Assembly: GCA_026003755.1 (NCBI GenBank)
Contig: BPHV01000001.1
Coordinates: 842,393-906,392, forward strand
Origin: Candidatus Roseilinea sp.
Lineage (GTDB): Bacteria > Chloroflexota > Anaerolineae > J036 > Brachytrichaceae
Reading direction: 5' to 3'
Length of the DNA stretch: 64,000 nucleotides
Shown: positions 8,433 through 18,776 of the stretch, one piece after another
Numbering within the stretch: the first letter of the stretch is position 1
How the letters are laid out: each line of letters opens with the position of its first letter
The notes under the pieces: model-generated
Databases searched by the model: none
What the model saw: only the letters and a program-made list of their open reading frames with translations
What the model was told of the DNA's origin: nothing
Translations under genes and position numbers: made by a program

Positions 8433-9439
8433 GTCACCTTCAAGCGCGGGTCAGCCAGGCCATAGGCGATGTCCACCACGGCGTTGGCAACGGTGTAAAC
8501 CGTCGCCAAGACCAGCGTCACGCCCATCGTGGCGTTGTAGTCGGCGGCCAACAGCGCATTTGCCGCATACAGCCCTAGGCCTGGCCATTGCAGAATGCTC
8601 TCGATCAGAAACGAGCCGCTCATCAGCAGGCCGATCTGCAAACCCAGGATGGTCAGCGTAGGGATCATTGCGTTGCGCACGGCATGCCGCAACACCACGG
8701 TGCGATGGGTCAAGCCTTTGGCGCGCGCGGCGCGGATGTAATCCTGCTGCAACACCTCCAGCAGGCTCGCGCGCATGATGCGCAGGAACACGGCGATCAC
8801 CCCAAAACTCAGCACAAACGCAGGCAGCAGCAAGTGCCACAACGCATCGGCAAACGTGGCCCATTGGCCGGCGAGCGCGCTGTCCACCGTGTAGAAACCG
8901 GTCAGCGTCGGCGGCGGCGCGACTTCCTGGCTCAGCCGACCGCCGACCGGCAGCCACGACAACACGTAGTAGCCCACCAACTGACCTACCAGCGCCACCC
9001 AGAACGGCGGCAGCGACACGCCCAAGGTGGACAAGAAGCGCCCGACGTAGTCCAACGGCGAGTTTCTCCAGGCAGCGCTCAACACGCCCGCCGGCAGGCC
9101 GATCAGTAAGCTGATGAACAGCGCGGCCAGGGTCAGCTCGGCGGTGGCCGGCAGGAAGGTCCGAATATCTTGCAACACCGGCCGCTTGGTGCTGAACGAC
9201 CACCCGAGATCGCCTTGGAGCAGCCCAGCCATGTAACGGGCATACTGCTCAGGGAGCGAACCGTTCAGGCCGAGGCGGTCGCGCAACGCTTCGACGGCCT
9301 GCGGGTTGGCGCGCGGCCCGGCGATCAAGCGCGCAGGATCCTTGGGCACCACGCGCGCCAACACGAACGTCGTAACCGAAATGGCGGCCAGCACGGCCAA
9401 CAAACCGAGCAGGCGACGCAGGACGAACTGGCCGATCAC
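8429..9439 (-). CDS. Peptide/nickel-type ABC transporter permease, DppB/OppB family
   Basis: The partner permease, with the typical DppB opening (FVLRRLLGLLAVLAAISVTTFVLARVVPKDPA), a periplasmic domain, and the EAA loop YIRAARAKGLTHRTVVLRHAVRNA followed by IPTLTILGLQIG. Length (336 aa) is normal. It overlaps both neighbours by four bases (substrate-binding gene upstream, DppC-like gene downstream), so the three genes are one translationally coupled operon. Confidence 0.93.
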   Translation of the reverse strand: MIGQFVLRRLLGLLAVLAAISVTTFVLARVVPKDPARLIAGPRANPQAVEALRDRLGLNGSLPEQYARYMAGLLQGDLGWSFSTKRPVLQDIRTFLPATAELTLAALFISLLIGLPAGVLSAAWRNSPLDYVGRFLSTLGVSLPPFWVALVGQLVGYYVLSWLPVGGRLSQEVAPPPTLTGFYTVDSALAGQWATFADALWHLLLPAFVLSFGVIAVFLRIMRASLLEVLQQDYIRAARAKGLTHRTVVLRHAVRNAMIPTLTILGLQIGLLMSGSFLIESILQWPGLGLYAANALLAADYNATMGVTLVLATVYTVANAVVDIAYGLADPRLKVT

Positions 9440-11103
9440 TCGCGGTAGAGGCCGTAGAAGTCAAATGTCTTGACGTGGATGGGGTTCCACGGATGCCCTT
9501 TGACGCTGTTGGCGATCAAAATCTCCTCCTGCGGTTCGGCGGCGTAGAGGCCGGCAGGGTCCTCGAACATCAGGATTTGATGCGCGCGCTCGTAGATCGC
9601 TTTTAGCTTTGCGGGGTCGGTCTCGGTCTTGCTTTGCTCGATCAACGCATCCAGCTCAGCATTGCTGTAGAGCGCGCCATTGCCCAGCCCATCGTTTTGA
9701 TCGTTGCGCGTGTGAAAGACGGGATTGACGTAGTTGTAGAAGTCATCGTAATCCGGCCACCAGGCGTAGCCCATCAGATCGGGCAGTTCTTCCACCGGGC
9801 GCGAGCCATAGAAGATATCGTTGAAGGTCGCCTCGTCGCGCTCCTCCAGCTTGAGCTTCAGCCCGATCTGCTCCAGGCCGGCCTGAAGCACCTGCCCCAT
9901 GCGCTCGTAGTAGCCATAGCCGGTGGCGTAGAGGTAGGTGAGCTCCGTGCCTGGGGGCACGCCAGCTTCCTGGAGCAGCGCCTTCGCTTTGTCCAAGTCG
10001 AAGGTGTACTGAAAACCGCGCGTCCCGACCGCGCTGCTCATGCCGCTGGGCCAGGGGGAGGTGCCGCGCTTCATCAGCCCACCTTCGACGTTATTGGCGT
10101 AGCCGTCGTAATCGAAGGCATACGAGATCGCCTGACGCACGCGCGGATCGACCAACACGCCGCGTTTGGTAAACGTGATGTAATTGATGCGGAAGAGCGG
10201 CTTATCGCTGCCCTGGAAGCGCCCCGTCTCGCGCAGCGCCTTGTAGTCCTCCACGGTCGAGATCAGCGCGATGTCGGCGTCGCCCTTCTCCAACAACTGG
10301 CGGCGCGTGCTAGGCTCGGGGACGTTGCGAATAATGATGCGCTCGAAGCGCTGCTTGCCATCGTTCCACCCTCGCCAGTAATTCGGGTTACGAACAAAGA
10401 CGATCTCTTCGTTCGGCTTGATGCTCTCGACCATATACGGCCCGGTGCCGGCTGCGTTGTTGGCGAACCAGGCTTGCGCATAGTCGCTCTTGCCGTCGGC
10501 GACTTGCTCATGCGCCTTCATCGCTTTTGGAGACACAAACAGTGTGCCGTAGGCTGTGCCCAATGCCTGAGGCAGGTTCGGACAGGAAAATCCACAACGC
10601 CACTCCAGGGTGTACTCGTCCTTCACGATCAGGTTATTCACCGGATCGCCGCTGGTGAAGCGGTTGATGGTATTCCCCAGCAGGCCGATGTCCACCATGC
10701 GCAAATAGCCCATCTTGGCCGCTTCGGCGTTAAAGTCAGCTCCGTCGGTGAACTTCACGCCGCGGCGCAACTTAAACGTCCACACACTCCGGTCGGCGTT
10801 GGCTTCGAATGACTCGGCCAGCACCGGCTCGACCTCGGTAGTGCTCGAGCCCTTGAAATTCACCAACCCTTCGTACAGCGCGCGATGCAGCATGTTCTCC
10901 GCGCCGCTGGTGGCCACGCCGGGATCGAGGTTGGTGGGCAGCGAAGGCATGGCCAAGATCAGGGTGCGCGCGCGGTCGGCAGCCGGCGCAGCCGGCTGCG
11001 CTGCGGCATCGGTAGACAGCGCGGGCGAGGCGGGTTGCGGCGCGCCACACGCCGCCGCGAGCATGACACATGCGGTAAAAAAGATCAAGGCACGACGATT
11101 CAT
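9436..11103 (-). CDS. Peptide ABC transporter substrate-binding lipoprotein (SBP_bac_5)
   Basis: Extracellular binding protein that delivers peptide or a similar solute to the two permeases. It has a lipoprotein signal with a lipobox at MLAAACG (Cys19) and an Ala/Pro-rich spacer. The family-5 signature follows: NLDPGVATSGAENMLHRALYEGL, FKLRRGVKFTDG, GTGPYMVESIKPNEEIVFVRNPNYW and RQAISYAFDYDG. Length (555 aa) is normal. Ribosome binding site GGGAGAG precedes the ATG. A possible -10 (TATTAT) sits at about 11182 on the minus strand, and its -35 would fall at the very end of the IS inserted upstream, so the IS may have altered this promoter. The exact ligand is unknown. Confidence 0.9.
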   Translation of the reverse strand: MNRRALIFFTACVMLAAACGAPQPASPALSTDAAAQPAAPAADRARTLILAMPSLPTNLDPGVATSGAENMLHRALYEGLVNFKGSSTTEVEPVLAESFEANADRSVWTFKLRRGVKFTDGADFNAEAAKMGYLRMVDIGLLGNTINRFTSGDPVNNLIVKDEYTLEWRCGFSCPNLPQALGTAYGTLFVSPKAMKAHEQVADGKSDYAQAWFANNAAGTGPYMVESIKPNEEIVFVRNPNYWRGWNDGKQRFERIIIRNVPEPSTRRQLLEKGDADIALISTVEDYKALRETGRFQGSDKPLFRINYITFTKRGVLVDPRVRQAISYAFDYDGYANNVEGGLMKRGTSPWPSGMSSAVGTRGFQYTFDLDKAKALLQEAGVPPGTELTYLYATGYGYYERMGQVLQAGLEQIGLKLKLEERDEATFNDIFYGSRPVEELPDLMGYAWWPDYDDFYNYVNPVFHTRNDQNDGLGNGALYSNAELDALIEQSKTETDPAKLKAIYERAHQILMFEDPAGLYAAEPQEEILIANSVKGHPWNPIHVKTFDFYGLYRE

Positions 11104-11191
11104 GAGGCTTTCTCTCCCTCAGCGCCGAAGAGCCCGCGCATCAGCGCAGGCAACACGGCTGGACATCAGCACAGGATAATACCCTATCTTT

Positions 11192-12132
11192 GCTCAGTTG
11201 AACACCTCGCATAATGCGAAGCGATGAATGCCAAAACCAAAGCTGGACAGATGCGTGAGCGTCGGCATGTGAAAGCGGCGCGGATCATCTACGCCCAGGC
11301 GCAGGCGGCGTTCCCGCGCTACAGCCATCGGTTCAGCCCGAAGAAGTTCACCCTGCCGCAGTTGGCGACGTGCGTGCTGCTGAGCTTCTACTTCAAGATG
11401 AGCTACCGCGACTTTGAAGAGTTGCTGTTGATGAGCCAGGAACTCCGCGACGCCTTGGAGCTGACCGCCGTGCCGGACTACAGCACGCTCAACCGGATGT
11501 ATCACCGCTTTCGAGCCAGTCACTTGGACAAGATGAACGAGGCGCTGCTGAGGGCACTGGATAACGGCGGTTTGGTTCAGGAAGACGCGATCACACTCGA
11601 CTCGACCGGGTTTCGCCCGACGAATGCCAGCGCCTACTTTCAGACCCGCCGCGGCAAGCGGTTCAAACGCTGGTTGAAAGGCGCGTATGCCGTCGGTGTC
11701 AGCAGCCAGATGATCCTGGCCGTGGTGCATGGCGTCGGGCCGAGCAACGACGCGCCGCACTTGTCCACGCTCAAGCGGCGCGCAGGGCGGTATGGCAAAC
11801 GTGAGAAAAGCGGTCATCCAGTTTGGGTGGCACTGGCCGACAGCGGCTTTGACAGTGCCGCCATCGGCCCACGTGACATCATCCCACCGATTCGGCGCGG
11901 TGGTAGTCTGAACGCCAGGCGCGGGCTGAGTTGGTGTCGCATGCGCGTCTGGACGGCTTGTTCGGTCAGCGTTGGAAGAACGAAACGGTCAACTCGGTCA
12001 TCAAACGCAAATTTGGTGATGCGGTTCGCTCGGTGAAGCCGGCCTGCCAAAACCGTGAAAGCCGCGTCAAGTCTGTCGTTTACAACGCTCATCGCTGAGC
12101 ATGTCCTTGTGTCTGAAGGTTTTCAACTGAGC
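11192..12132 (+). mobile_element. Insertion sequence with IS4/IS5-type DDE transposase (copy A)
   Basis: The left end GCTCAGTTGAacACCT and the right end (reverse complement GCTCAGTTGAaaACCT) form imperfect terminal inverted repeats around a single transposase reading frame. The element has landed inside another IS: just right of it the sequence continues with an interrupted IS5-type transposase. I see no clear target-site duplication. A decayed copy with the same left end lies at 35162-35630. Confidence 0.85.
11224..12098 (+). pseudogene. IS4/IS5-family transposase, frameshifted
   Basis: DDE transposase with an N-terminal DUF772-like part (FTLPQLATCVLLSFYFKMSYRDFEELL, VPDYSTLNRMYHRF) and catalytic aspartates in ITLDSTGF and ALADSGFD. 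The frame is lost near 11905. The last third (ERQARAELVSHARLDGLFGQ, then RWKNETVNSVIKRKFGDAVR with the catalytic Glu) is only readable in another frame and ends at TGA 12096-12098. The shifted frame has a TAG just before the junction, so a simple programmed slip is unlikely, and the gene is probably dead. Base composition matches the GC-rich chromosome. Confidence 0.85.
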
Positions 12133-12388
12133 AATGGACTGTCTTTCCCGATCCATACTCTTTCGGCATGGCGTTCCACGGAATGCCGGTTCGCAGCGCA
12201 TACAAGATGCCGGTCATGGTCTTGCGCCGGTCTGCTGCCGGCCGCCCACCGATGTGTTTGCGCTGCCGTCCGCGTCCGCGATAGCGCGACTTCGGTTGGG
12301 GCAACAACGGTTCAATGCGCGCCCACAGACTATCAGACAGCTCCCAACTTGCAACGTCGGCGTATCGCGTCCCACTGGTATTATCCAT
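12133..12388 (-). pseudogene. IS5-type transposase N-terminus, truncated by IS copy A
   Basis: Starting at the ATG ending at 12388, the protein reads MDNTSGTRYADVASWELSDS, then WARIEPLLPQPKSR, GGRPAADRRKTMTGILYALR and GIPWNAMPKEYGSGKTVH. This is the DUF4096-type first half of IS5-family transposases. Homology stops exactly where IS copy A begins. The remainder of the gene is not found on the other side of copy A, so insertion was followed by a deletion. The outer end of this element is probably the AT-rich segment near 12431 (GAGATAGGTTCTTA). Confidence 0.85.
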
Positions 12389-12431
12389 ATCCCTATTATG
12401 GCTCGTTCCGTAGTTTAGAGATAGGTTCTTA

Positions 12432-12766
12432 GACAAACTTTCCCAATCCTGAGCATGTCAGGCAGGGAAAGAAAGCACCTTACCAATCGAAATTCAAGCG
12501 GTTTTGGCGTCTGAAGCGCCCTTTTTTGACGACCGAATAGCGTGTTTTGGGCGCTCTCGCCTTGCCTTTTGGCCATCCCGGCGATTTTCCGCGTCGTTTG
12601 GGTAAGTCTATACCACATCAATTACTTCCTCGCCAGTAGCTGTTTGGCCACACCTACTACAACTTTTGAGTGCACACTGAAAAAACGAACTTGAATTTCC
12701 GAACACAAACTCAACCGCAAGATTCAACTGGCGTATAAAAGAAGCGACAAACTTTTGCACGGGGTT
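12432..12766. other. AT-richer gap without a recognisable gene
   Basis: About 335 bases between the IS5 remnant and the outermost attC site. It is clearly more AT-rich than the chromosome. Short open frames exist on the minus strand but none resembles a known protein, and one runs straight through the attC palindrome. It is probably the debris of a further integron cassette or the outer flank of the array. Confidence 0.4.
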
Positions 12767-12839
<73 letters not shown>

Positions 12840-12842
12840 GCA

Positions 12843-13475
12843 CTACTGAGAATCAGCATTTTCTATTAGTCCTACGTCCTGATGCTTGCCTAATGCGATC
12901 AATGGTTGACTGACGTAAACCCAAATCAGGCGTCGTATCTCGTTATCAGAAAAGCCTGTCTCTCTAAGGATTTCTATACGTTCTCGAAAGACTGAGTTTT
13001 CCTTTTCCAAAATTTGTCTGCGGATCAGTTCGTTCTCCAACAGGAGTCTCTCACGTTCCGCTTGTTCTCGATATTCCCGGTCTTGCCTACGTTTATGCCG
13101 GTCATTAAGATACTCCCTAATTTGTTGCAAAGGATTTAGGGCACCGAGAAACTCCCAGAAACCTGGCGACTCAATTTGGATCCGCTTGACTTCGAGTTTG
13201 TATTCAGGCAGTATTGCTTCGAGAACCCCGATCTGAGGGAAACCAGCATATGGCATCCAAAAAGGTGGCAGGAAGCCGAATTCTCTCCACCTTTGCCAGA
13301 AGTGACGCCACCTAAAGAACCGTTCTCTGTCACCATAGAAATCAACAAATGAAAAGAACAAAAATATTTTATTGTAAGCATTTTCAATGTCTTGAAGAAG
13401 CCCCACAATTTCAGAGACTGTTCCGGCTCGCTTCGTAAAAATGCGGAGAGTCCCTATTTGAACTTCATTAGCCAT
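12843..13475 (-). CDS. Integron cassette protein of unknown function with coiled coil
   Basis: I do not recognise a named family. The 210-aa protein has an N-terminal alpha/beta-looking part (GTLRIFTKRAGTVSEIVGLL, DIENAYNKIFLFFSFVDF), a tryptophan-rich middle (RWRHFWQRWREFGFLPPFW), the segment IESPGFWEFLGALNPLQQIR and then a highly charged coiled coil (RHKRRQDREYREQAERERLL). It has no signal peptide or membrane span. GAGGTGGAG precedes the ATG by two to three bases. It is the only gene of its cassette, is AT-rich compared with the chromosome, and its stop lies only three bases from attC site 1, as in compact cassettes. Confidence 0.7.
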   Translation of the reverse strand: MANEVQIGTLRIFTKRAGTVSEIVGLLQDIENAYNKIFLFFSFVDFYGDRERFFRWRHFWQRWREFGFLPPFWMPYAGFPQIGVLEAILPEYKLEVKRIQIESPGFWEFLGALNPLQQIREYLNDRHKRRQDREYREQAERERLLLENELIRRQILEKENSVFRERIEILRETGFSDNEIRRLIWVYVSQPLIALGKHQDVGLIENADSQ

Positions 13476-13509
13476 TTCTCCACCTCTCTGAACTAGGGTA
13501 ATACAGTGC

Positions 13510-13591
13510 GCCTAACGGCACCGAGCTCAGCCGCTGCGACCGAGCGAGCGAAGCCGCCGAGGGAGCAGTCGGCTGCAGCGAGTGGTTAGCC
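13510..13591 (-). other. attC site 2 (end of the middle cassette)
   Basis: An 82-bp imperfect palindrome. On the minus strand R'' is GGCTAAC (13585-13591) and R' is GTTAGGC (13510-13516); R' fits GTTRRRY exactly, and R'' pairs with one mismatch. The inner arms CTCGCTGCAGCCGACTGC and GCAGCGGCTGAG pair with unpaired bases. The stem sequence is unrelated to sites 1 and 3, so this cassette had a different history. Confidence 0.85.
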
Positions 13592-13634
13592 CGCCTATCA
13601 CCCGTAAAAGTAATCCGCTTCCCCAAATGGACAG

Positions 13635-14738
13635 TTATGGATATGCTGTCGGCGCAGGTGTCGAAATGGGCGAGATAGGCGAGATAAGATACGGTGGCAG
13701 TTGGGTAGGCGTAGGTGTGCGCGCAGGCGGCGGGGGGGTTGGGGTCAGAAAAGGCGTTGGCCAGGGAGTGGCCGTGGGGAAAGGCGTGCCCAAAGAGGGC
13801 GCAAACACTTTCCCTCCTTCCCGTCTCAGTTCAATGTGCACAAAATCCGAGCTCACCACCTGCCCCAAACGAGGATCAAAACCTTCCGCGTGCAGCTGAT
13901 AGGCGCCTTCTTTTGGAGGAAAAGTCACCAGGAATGCGTATTCTTGAGCGCTATTGGCCCACACATCCGCGATCCACCACACCCCGTTTCCCGCCGGCCA
14001 TAATCTTTGCTCCTTGAATTCACCCTTCTCCGGCTTGATCTGAACCGAAGGATCCGGGGAAGAGAAGGTCAGCCCCAATTGGGGAAAATCGGCCGGGATA
14101 GTGATCTCCTTGCCCGAGGGCAAAAGCATAACACTCTCTTTCTTCCTGCCCTCAACCTGGAGCAGGACCCGGAACGGTTCTCCCCAATGCACGGGTTCGA
14201 CGACGCGGATCGTCAGGCAAGGGCCTGGGGAACAGTCCACCCCCTCCGCGGTCCTCACTCGCCCTGTCACCACCTGGCCCAAAGGCGGAGTCGGCTCTGG
14301 CGTCCCAGAATAGTAGACCTTTCCACCCGCACGGGTGAGGTAAATGCGCACGGAGTCAGAGACGTAAGGCAAGTTTGGTGTATAAACCCCCGCCATCAAC
14401 TCAAATATCCCCTCCCTATGGGGAAAAACCTTGCGCACGATAACCAAAGGCTGATTGGCTGTAACGTTGACGTTCGCCCTTGTTCCCTCTTCTATCCATT
14501 TTCCCTGGTCTTCAATGGAAACTGATGGATAGGAAGTAAGAGAGAGCTGTAAGTTTGAGATGTCCCTTTTAGCCGTTACGGTTACTGTGACTACTATCGG
14601 CTCTTCCCAGCGGATAGGTTCGGCTACTTCAATCTTGACGCAAAGGCCTTTATTGCACTGTCCGCCACTGGGTGCAGCACTTCCCCCGCACCCTGCTATG
14701 ATAACCATCAAAATCGCAAGCATCCATAAACGTTTCAT
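13635..14738 (-). CDS. Secreted lipoprotein with two Ig-like repeats (integron cassette)
   Basis: The 367-aa protein starts with a lipoprotein signal (LWMLAILMVIIAGCGG, lipobox Cys17). It has two similar domains of about 110 residues, each opening with a Cys-x-x-x-Cys segment and a shared phrase: CNKGLCVKIEVAEPIRWEEP and CSPGPCLTIRVVEPVHWGEP. Both end with a strand pattern before VRIYLTRAGGKVY or VHIELRREGGKVF. The C-terminus is a long Pro/Thr-rich tail. No catalytic motif is visible, so it is probably a surface binding or inhibitor-like protein. It lies 17 bases after the metallopeptidase gene of the same cassette, so the two may be a functional pair. This is inference from position only. 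Confidence 0.7.
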   Translation of the reverse strand: MKRLWMLAILMVIIAGCGGSAAPSGGQCNKGLCVKIEVAEPIRWEEPIVVTVTVTAKRDISNLQLSLTSYPSVSIEDQGKWIEEGTRANVNVTANQPLVIVRKVFPHREGIFELMAGVYTPNLPYVSDSVRIYLTRAGGKVYYSGTPEPTPPLGQVVTGRVRTAEGVDCSPGPCLTIRVVEPVHWGEPFRVLLQVEGRKKESVMLLPSGKEITIPADFPQLGLTFSSPDPSVQIKPEKGEFKEQRLWPAGNGVWWIADVWANSAQEYAFLVTFPPKEGAYQLHAEGFDPRLGQVVSSDFVHIELRREGGKVFAPSLGTPFPTATPWPTPFLTPTPPPPARTPTPTQLPPYLISPISPISTPAPTAYP

Positions 14739-14755
14739 CTTCGCCTCCTTTGCCC

Positions 14756-16915
14756 TTATGGGTTGTTTTTCAAAACCAGGGGCAGAAACACCTTCGCCCG
14801 CACCGGCACGACATTGACGCGGACGGTGTCATTCGCCGTCTCGAGGCTATCGCTCGCCCGGATGGTCACATCACAACTGCCCAACCACCCGGCCTGAGGG
14901 TGGATGTCTACATAGTCTCCCGCATCGATCGTCACCCCACATCGCCAATCGCTGACGTAGACGATCTGCCAGTCCAGTTCCCAGTCGTTGCTCTCCTCGT
15001 CTGCCGAATAGGCCCAGAGGCCAATGGCATTCTCCCACCCAAACCCTTGCAGCACGGTGCGATCCGGCAACGGCGGCTCAAAGCGTGGCGGGGTATCGTA
15101 GTCAATGGTGTTCTGCCAAATGGCCCGCACCGCATGATGTCTGTTCTGCCCGCTGTCTTTCCAACTATTCCAGAAGGCGGAAAAGCGATCCTCATGAGGC
15201 GCCTGGAAGACAATGTTGGCGATCGGGGCAACGCCAAAGGTAGCGCTATCAAAATCCTCGTTCGCGTTGTCGAAGAGATCGTACAGCGCCCCTGCCACCC
15301 GCCCTTCCACAGCGTCGCCCCATGGAAATAGAGGTGGTAGATCATCGCGATCCCGTGTTTCAAGATTCTCAAAGGCACTACCTCCAGCGCCACACGGGCC
15401 CCTCCCAAAGTCATAACACGGGTCGCCATTCACCACCAGGGGCAAGAAATCGGCCCAGCCCTCGCTCCAGGCGCAGTTCACATCCTCCTGGCTGAAGAGG
15501 CTGTGGTTATAGCACCCCACATCCCACCACAGCCACCAGCCGGTGGCATTCCACATATAGTGGTGCCCAGTTTCGTGCACAACAGTATCGCCAGAAATTG
15601 CACTGTTATGGGCAATGAAGATATACGGACCTCCAACACCACCGTTGAAGTACGATCCGCAAAAGGGCCATGAAGGATAACAATTTTGGCCATTTTCCCA
15701 TCTGGCGGTGACTGAGCCAGGATCCACCCCAGTGGTGTTGCGGACATATTCCCACGCCCGGCGCAGGTCCTGGAAAATCCACATGGCGGGCAACTGGTTA
15801 TCTTCCACCCCTATATCCCGGGAGAAATCCAGTATGCCGTCCTGCACGTTCGTCTGCGGCCCCCTTTGCCATCGGTAGGCTTGCCCTCCGAAGTTGGTCA
15901 GCCGCCGTCGGGCGGAGGCGCTATCGTTGACATCAGTCTCCCATACCACATACAGGTCCAGGCGACGGTTGCTGGGGTCCGGATCGGGATCATCCTCATC
16001 CCAATTCGGGCGCGCCGGGAACTGGAAGAAGCCGTTGGCATCCGTGACCGTCGTGCCCAGTAGGTCGTCACTTCCACCAAGGTCTCGATCGTAAAGATAT
16101 ACCTTGGTGAAACGGGCCGGAACGCGGTTGTTGTTGCGGTCGAAGTAGAAGAGGGAGCCCTGCACCGTCACTTCCCCCGCCACATACTTGCGGATCAGGA
16201 TGTCATCCACCCAGGGGCCTTCGTATTGGGTGGTGCCGTTGCTTTGAAACACCCACCCCACCCAGACACTTGCATCCCCCGCCAGATAGGGAGTGAGATC
16301 GAAACGTTTCTCCTCCCAACCCGCCGTCCCATCCCACCACCAACCGTAGAAGTGCTCCCCATCGTTGGAGAAAACAAACCACGCCCTGTCATTATTCGTC
16401 TCGATTTGCCGCCACAGCCAGAAGCTTACCTCCACCGCTCGGGCATCGCTGGCATCAAAAGGACCATAGATCATCCAGCTGTTCATATTGGGGCGATAAT
16501 GGGGGTCGACGCACGGATCATAGCCGTGAAGACCCCCGTTAGCCGGCCAGGCGGCCCAGAAACCGCTGTGGGGACGACAATCGTCATCGTCCCAGAAATA
16601 CTCCAGGCCATCGCTGGGATTCGCATCCCTCACCGTCCATCCCGCATTGGGGAAGACGCCTTCGAATGTCTCTCGTTTGATCTCCTGCCAGCCCCCTGAG
16701 GAGAGGGGGGTCATTCGCTTGCCTTCGGATTTCGGCGGATCCCGATCCGGGGTTGTGGACGGAGCGATCTCGGGGGGAAGGCGGAGCTCCCCCGGATGGG
16801 CCGAGGGGTCGCTGGACGAACCGGGGGGAGGAACCTGAGCAGAAGCCCCTGACCCCAAGGCCAGTAAGAGGAGCAGAATGAGCCCAACGGGCACAAATGG
16901 GGCACGCTTTCTCAT
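14756..16915 (-). CDS. Secreted zincin metallopeptidase-like protein (integron cassette)
   Basis: The 719-aa exported protein has a signal peptide (FVPVGLILLLLLALGSGASA), a Pro/Ser-rich spacer and a beta-sandwich region that looks like a MAM/CBM-type jellyroll (about residues 75-250: GWQEIKRETFEGVFPNAGW, GPWVDDILIRKY). An SpaA-like segment follows (VTDANGFFQFPARP). A zinc protease-like core then holds VVHETGHHYMW (HExxH, about residue 443) and AWSEGWADF about 40 residues on (probable third ligand Glu). A C-terminal beta domain ends FLPLVLKNNP, an ending I associate with exported Chloroflexota proteins. Such a two-gene, 3.4-kb cassette is unusually large. Substrate is unknown. Confidence 0.75.
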   Translation of the reverse strand: MRKRAPFVPVGLILLLLLALGSGASAQVPPPGSSSDPSAHPGELRLPPEIAPSTTPDRDPPKSEGKRMTPLSSGGWQEIKRETFEGVFPNAGWTVRDANPSDGLEYFWDDDDCRPHSGFWAAWPANGGLHGYDPCVDPHYRPNMNSWMIYGPFDASDARAVEVSFWLWRQIETNNDRAWFVFSNDGEHFYGWWWDGTAGWEEKRFDLTPYLAGDASVWVGWVFQSNGTTQYEGPWVDDILIRKYVAGEVTVQGSLFYFDRNNNRVPARFTKVYLYDRDLGGSDDLLGTTVTDANGFFQFPARPNWDEDDPDPDPSNRRLDLYVVWETDVNDSASARRRLTNFGGQAYRWQRGPQTNVQDGILDFSRDIGVEDNQLPAMWIFQDLRRAWEYVRNTTGVDPGSVTARWENGQNCYPSWPFCGSYFNGGVGGPYIFIAHNSAISGDTVVHETGHHYMWNATGWWLWWDVGCYNHSLFSQEDVNCAWSEGWADFLPLVVNGDPCYDFGRGPCGAGGSAFENLETRDRDDLPPLFPWGDAVEGRVAGALYDLFDNANEDFDSATFGVAPIANIVFQAPHEDRFSAFWNSWKDSGQNRHHAVRAIWQNTIDYDTPPRFEPPLPDRTVLQGFGWENAIGLWAYSADEESNDWELDWQIVYVSDWRCGVTIDAGDYVDIHPQAGWLGSCDVTIRASDSLETANDTVRVNVVPVRAKVFLPLVLKNNP

Positions 16916-16952
16916 GCTCGCCTCCTTCGCGCCCGCCTGTGTGCGCCTGGCG

Positions 16953-17959
<1,007 letters not shown>

Positions 17960-17963
<4 letters not shown>

Positions 17964-18742
17964 TTTGCCAAGCCTTTGTATTTCAAATAACTGCGCAAAT
18001 TGGTATAAGGCGGCCGCTTCAATTCCGCTGCTCTTGCCATATCTTTGGTCAAGTAATACATCCAGTAGTCATCAAAAACATCTTCTCCTAACGAAGCAAA
18101 CGGACCAGACCCATTTACAAGCTTATCAATCTCCGTGACTGAACCAATATTCTTGGTATTGCCACTCCCTGGACGATCAGACGCAATGCGATATTTTTCT
18201 TGAGCAAAGAATTGAAAGTCTCTGATGACAGATGTAATCCGTTCAAGTTCATCGAGAGTGTATCTTCTTCGCTCGTCAATCAAGTCATCAGTCTTTGAAT
18301 AAATCACGCCCAGAACAAAGTGTCCGCTATAAGAACCGTAGGGAAAAGTTATGTTCTTTGTGCTATTCCTTTCTCGGAAGTATCCAGTAAAAGCCCCGAG
18401 TGTCATACCATTCACGCGGCTACTATCAACTCTGTAAGTACTCTTCAAGTCAAGTGCAAAACGGTGACCATCATCATCTACAAAACTTATGTCTGGATAA
18501 GAGTTCTGCTGTTCCGATAAGACCATTTTCAAGCCATGCTTTTCTGCGAAGTGCGCAAGCTCTGGGAACAACAAAAGTTCCATGATTTTTGAGATAACTT
18601 TTGTGTCTGCCGAAATGGTGTAAATGTTCTTGGCTATGTCAATAAACCCCTTGATAATCCAGTCACCATTTGGAGTGGAAAACGCCGAATTAAGCGTAGC
18701 TACTTCTTTCTGAAGCACATTCAAAAAATTGTTTTTATCCAT
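17960..18742 (-). CDS. Type II restriction endonuclease, EcoRV-like
   Basis: The 260-aa protein aligns by eye along its length with EcoRV: SADTKVISKIMELL (EcoRV GSDTKVLSTIFELF), AEKHG, then QQNSYPDISF with Asp84 and LDLKSTYR with Asp98 and Lys100 (the PD-D/ExK metal site; EcoRV QQNHYPDFTL and IDIKTTY). TKNITFPYGSYSGHFVLG and SGNTKNIGS (EcoRV SGNTTNIGS) follow. Catalytic residues are intact, so it should be active, probably cutting GATATC. It is the first gene after attI, hence the best placed for expression, and precedes its methyltransferase. It is AT-rich. EcoRV-type enzymes from other bacteria may differ in specificity. Confidence 0.93.
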
Positions 18743-18776
18743 TGCTGTATTGTACCATCTTGGATTTGGATGGGCA

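Noticed and set aside
12415-12621. Small minus-strand open frame next to the IS5 remnant
   Set aside because: It includes the IS end and AT-rich debris. No ribosome site or recognisable protein.
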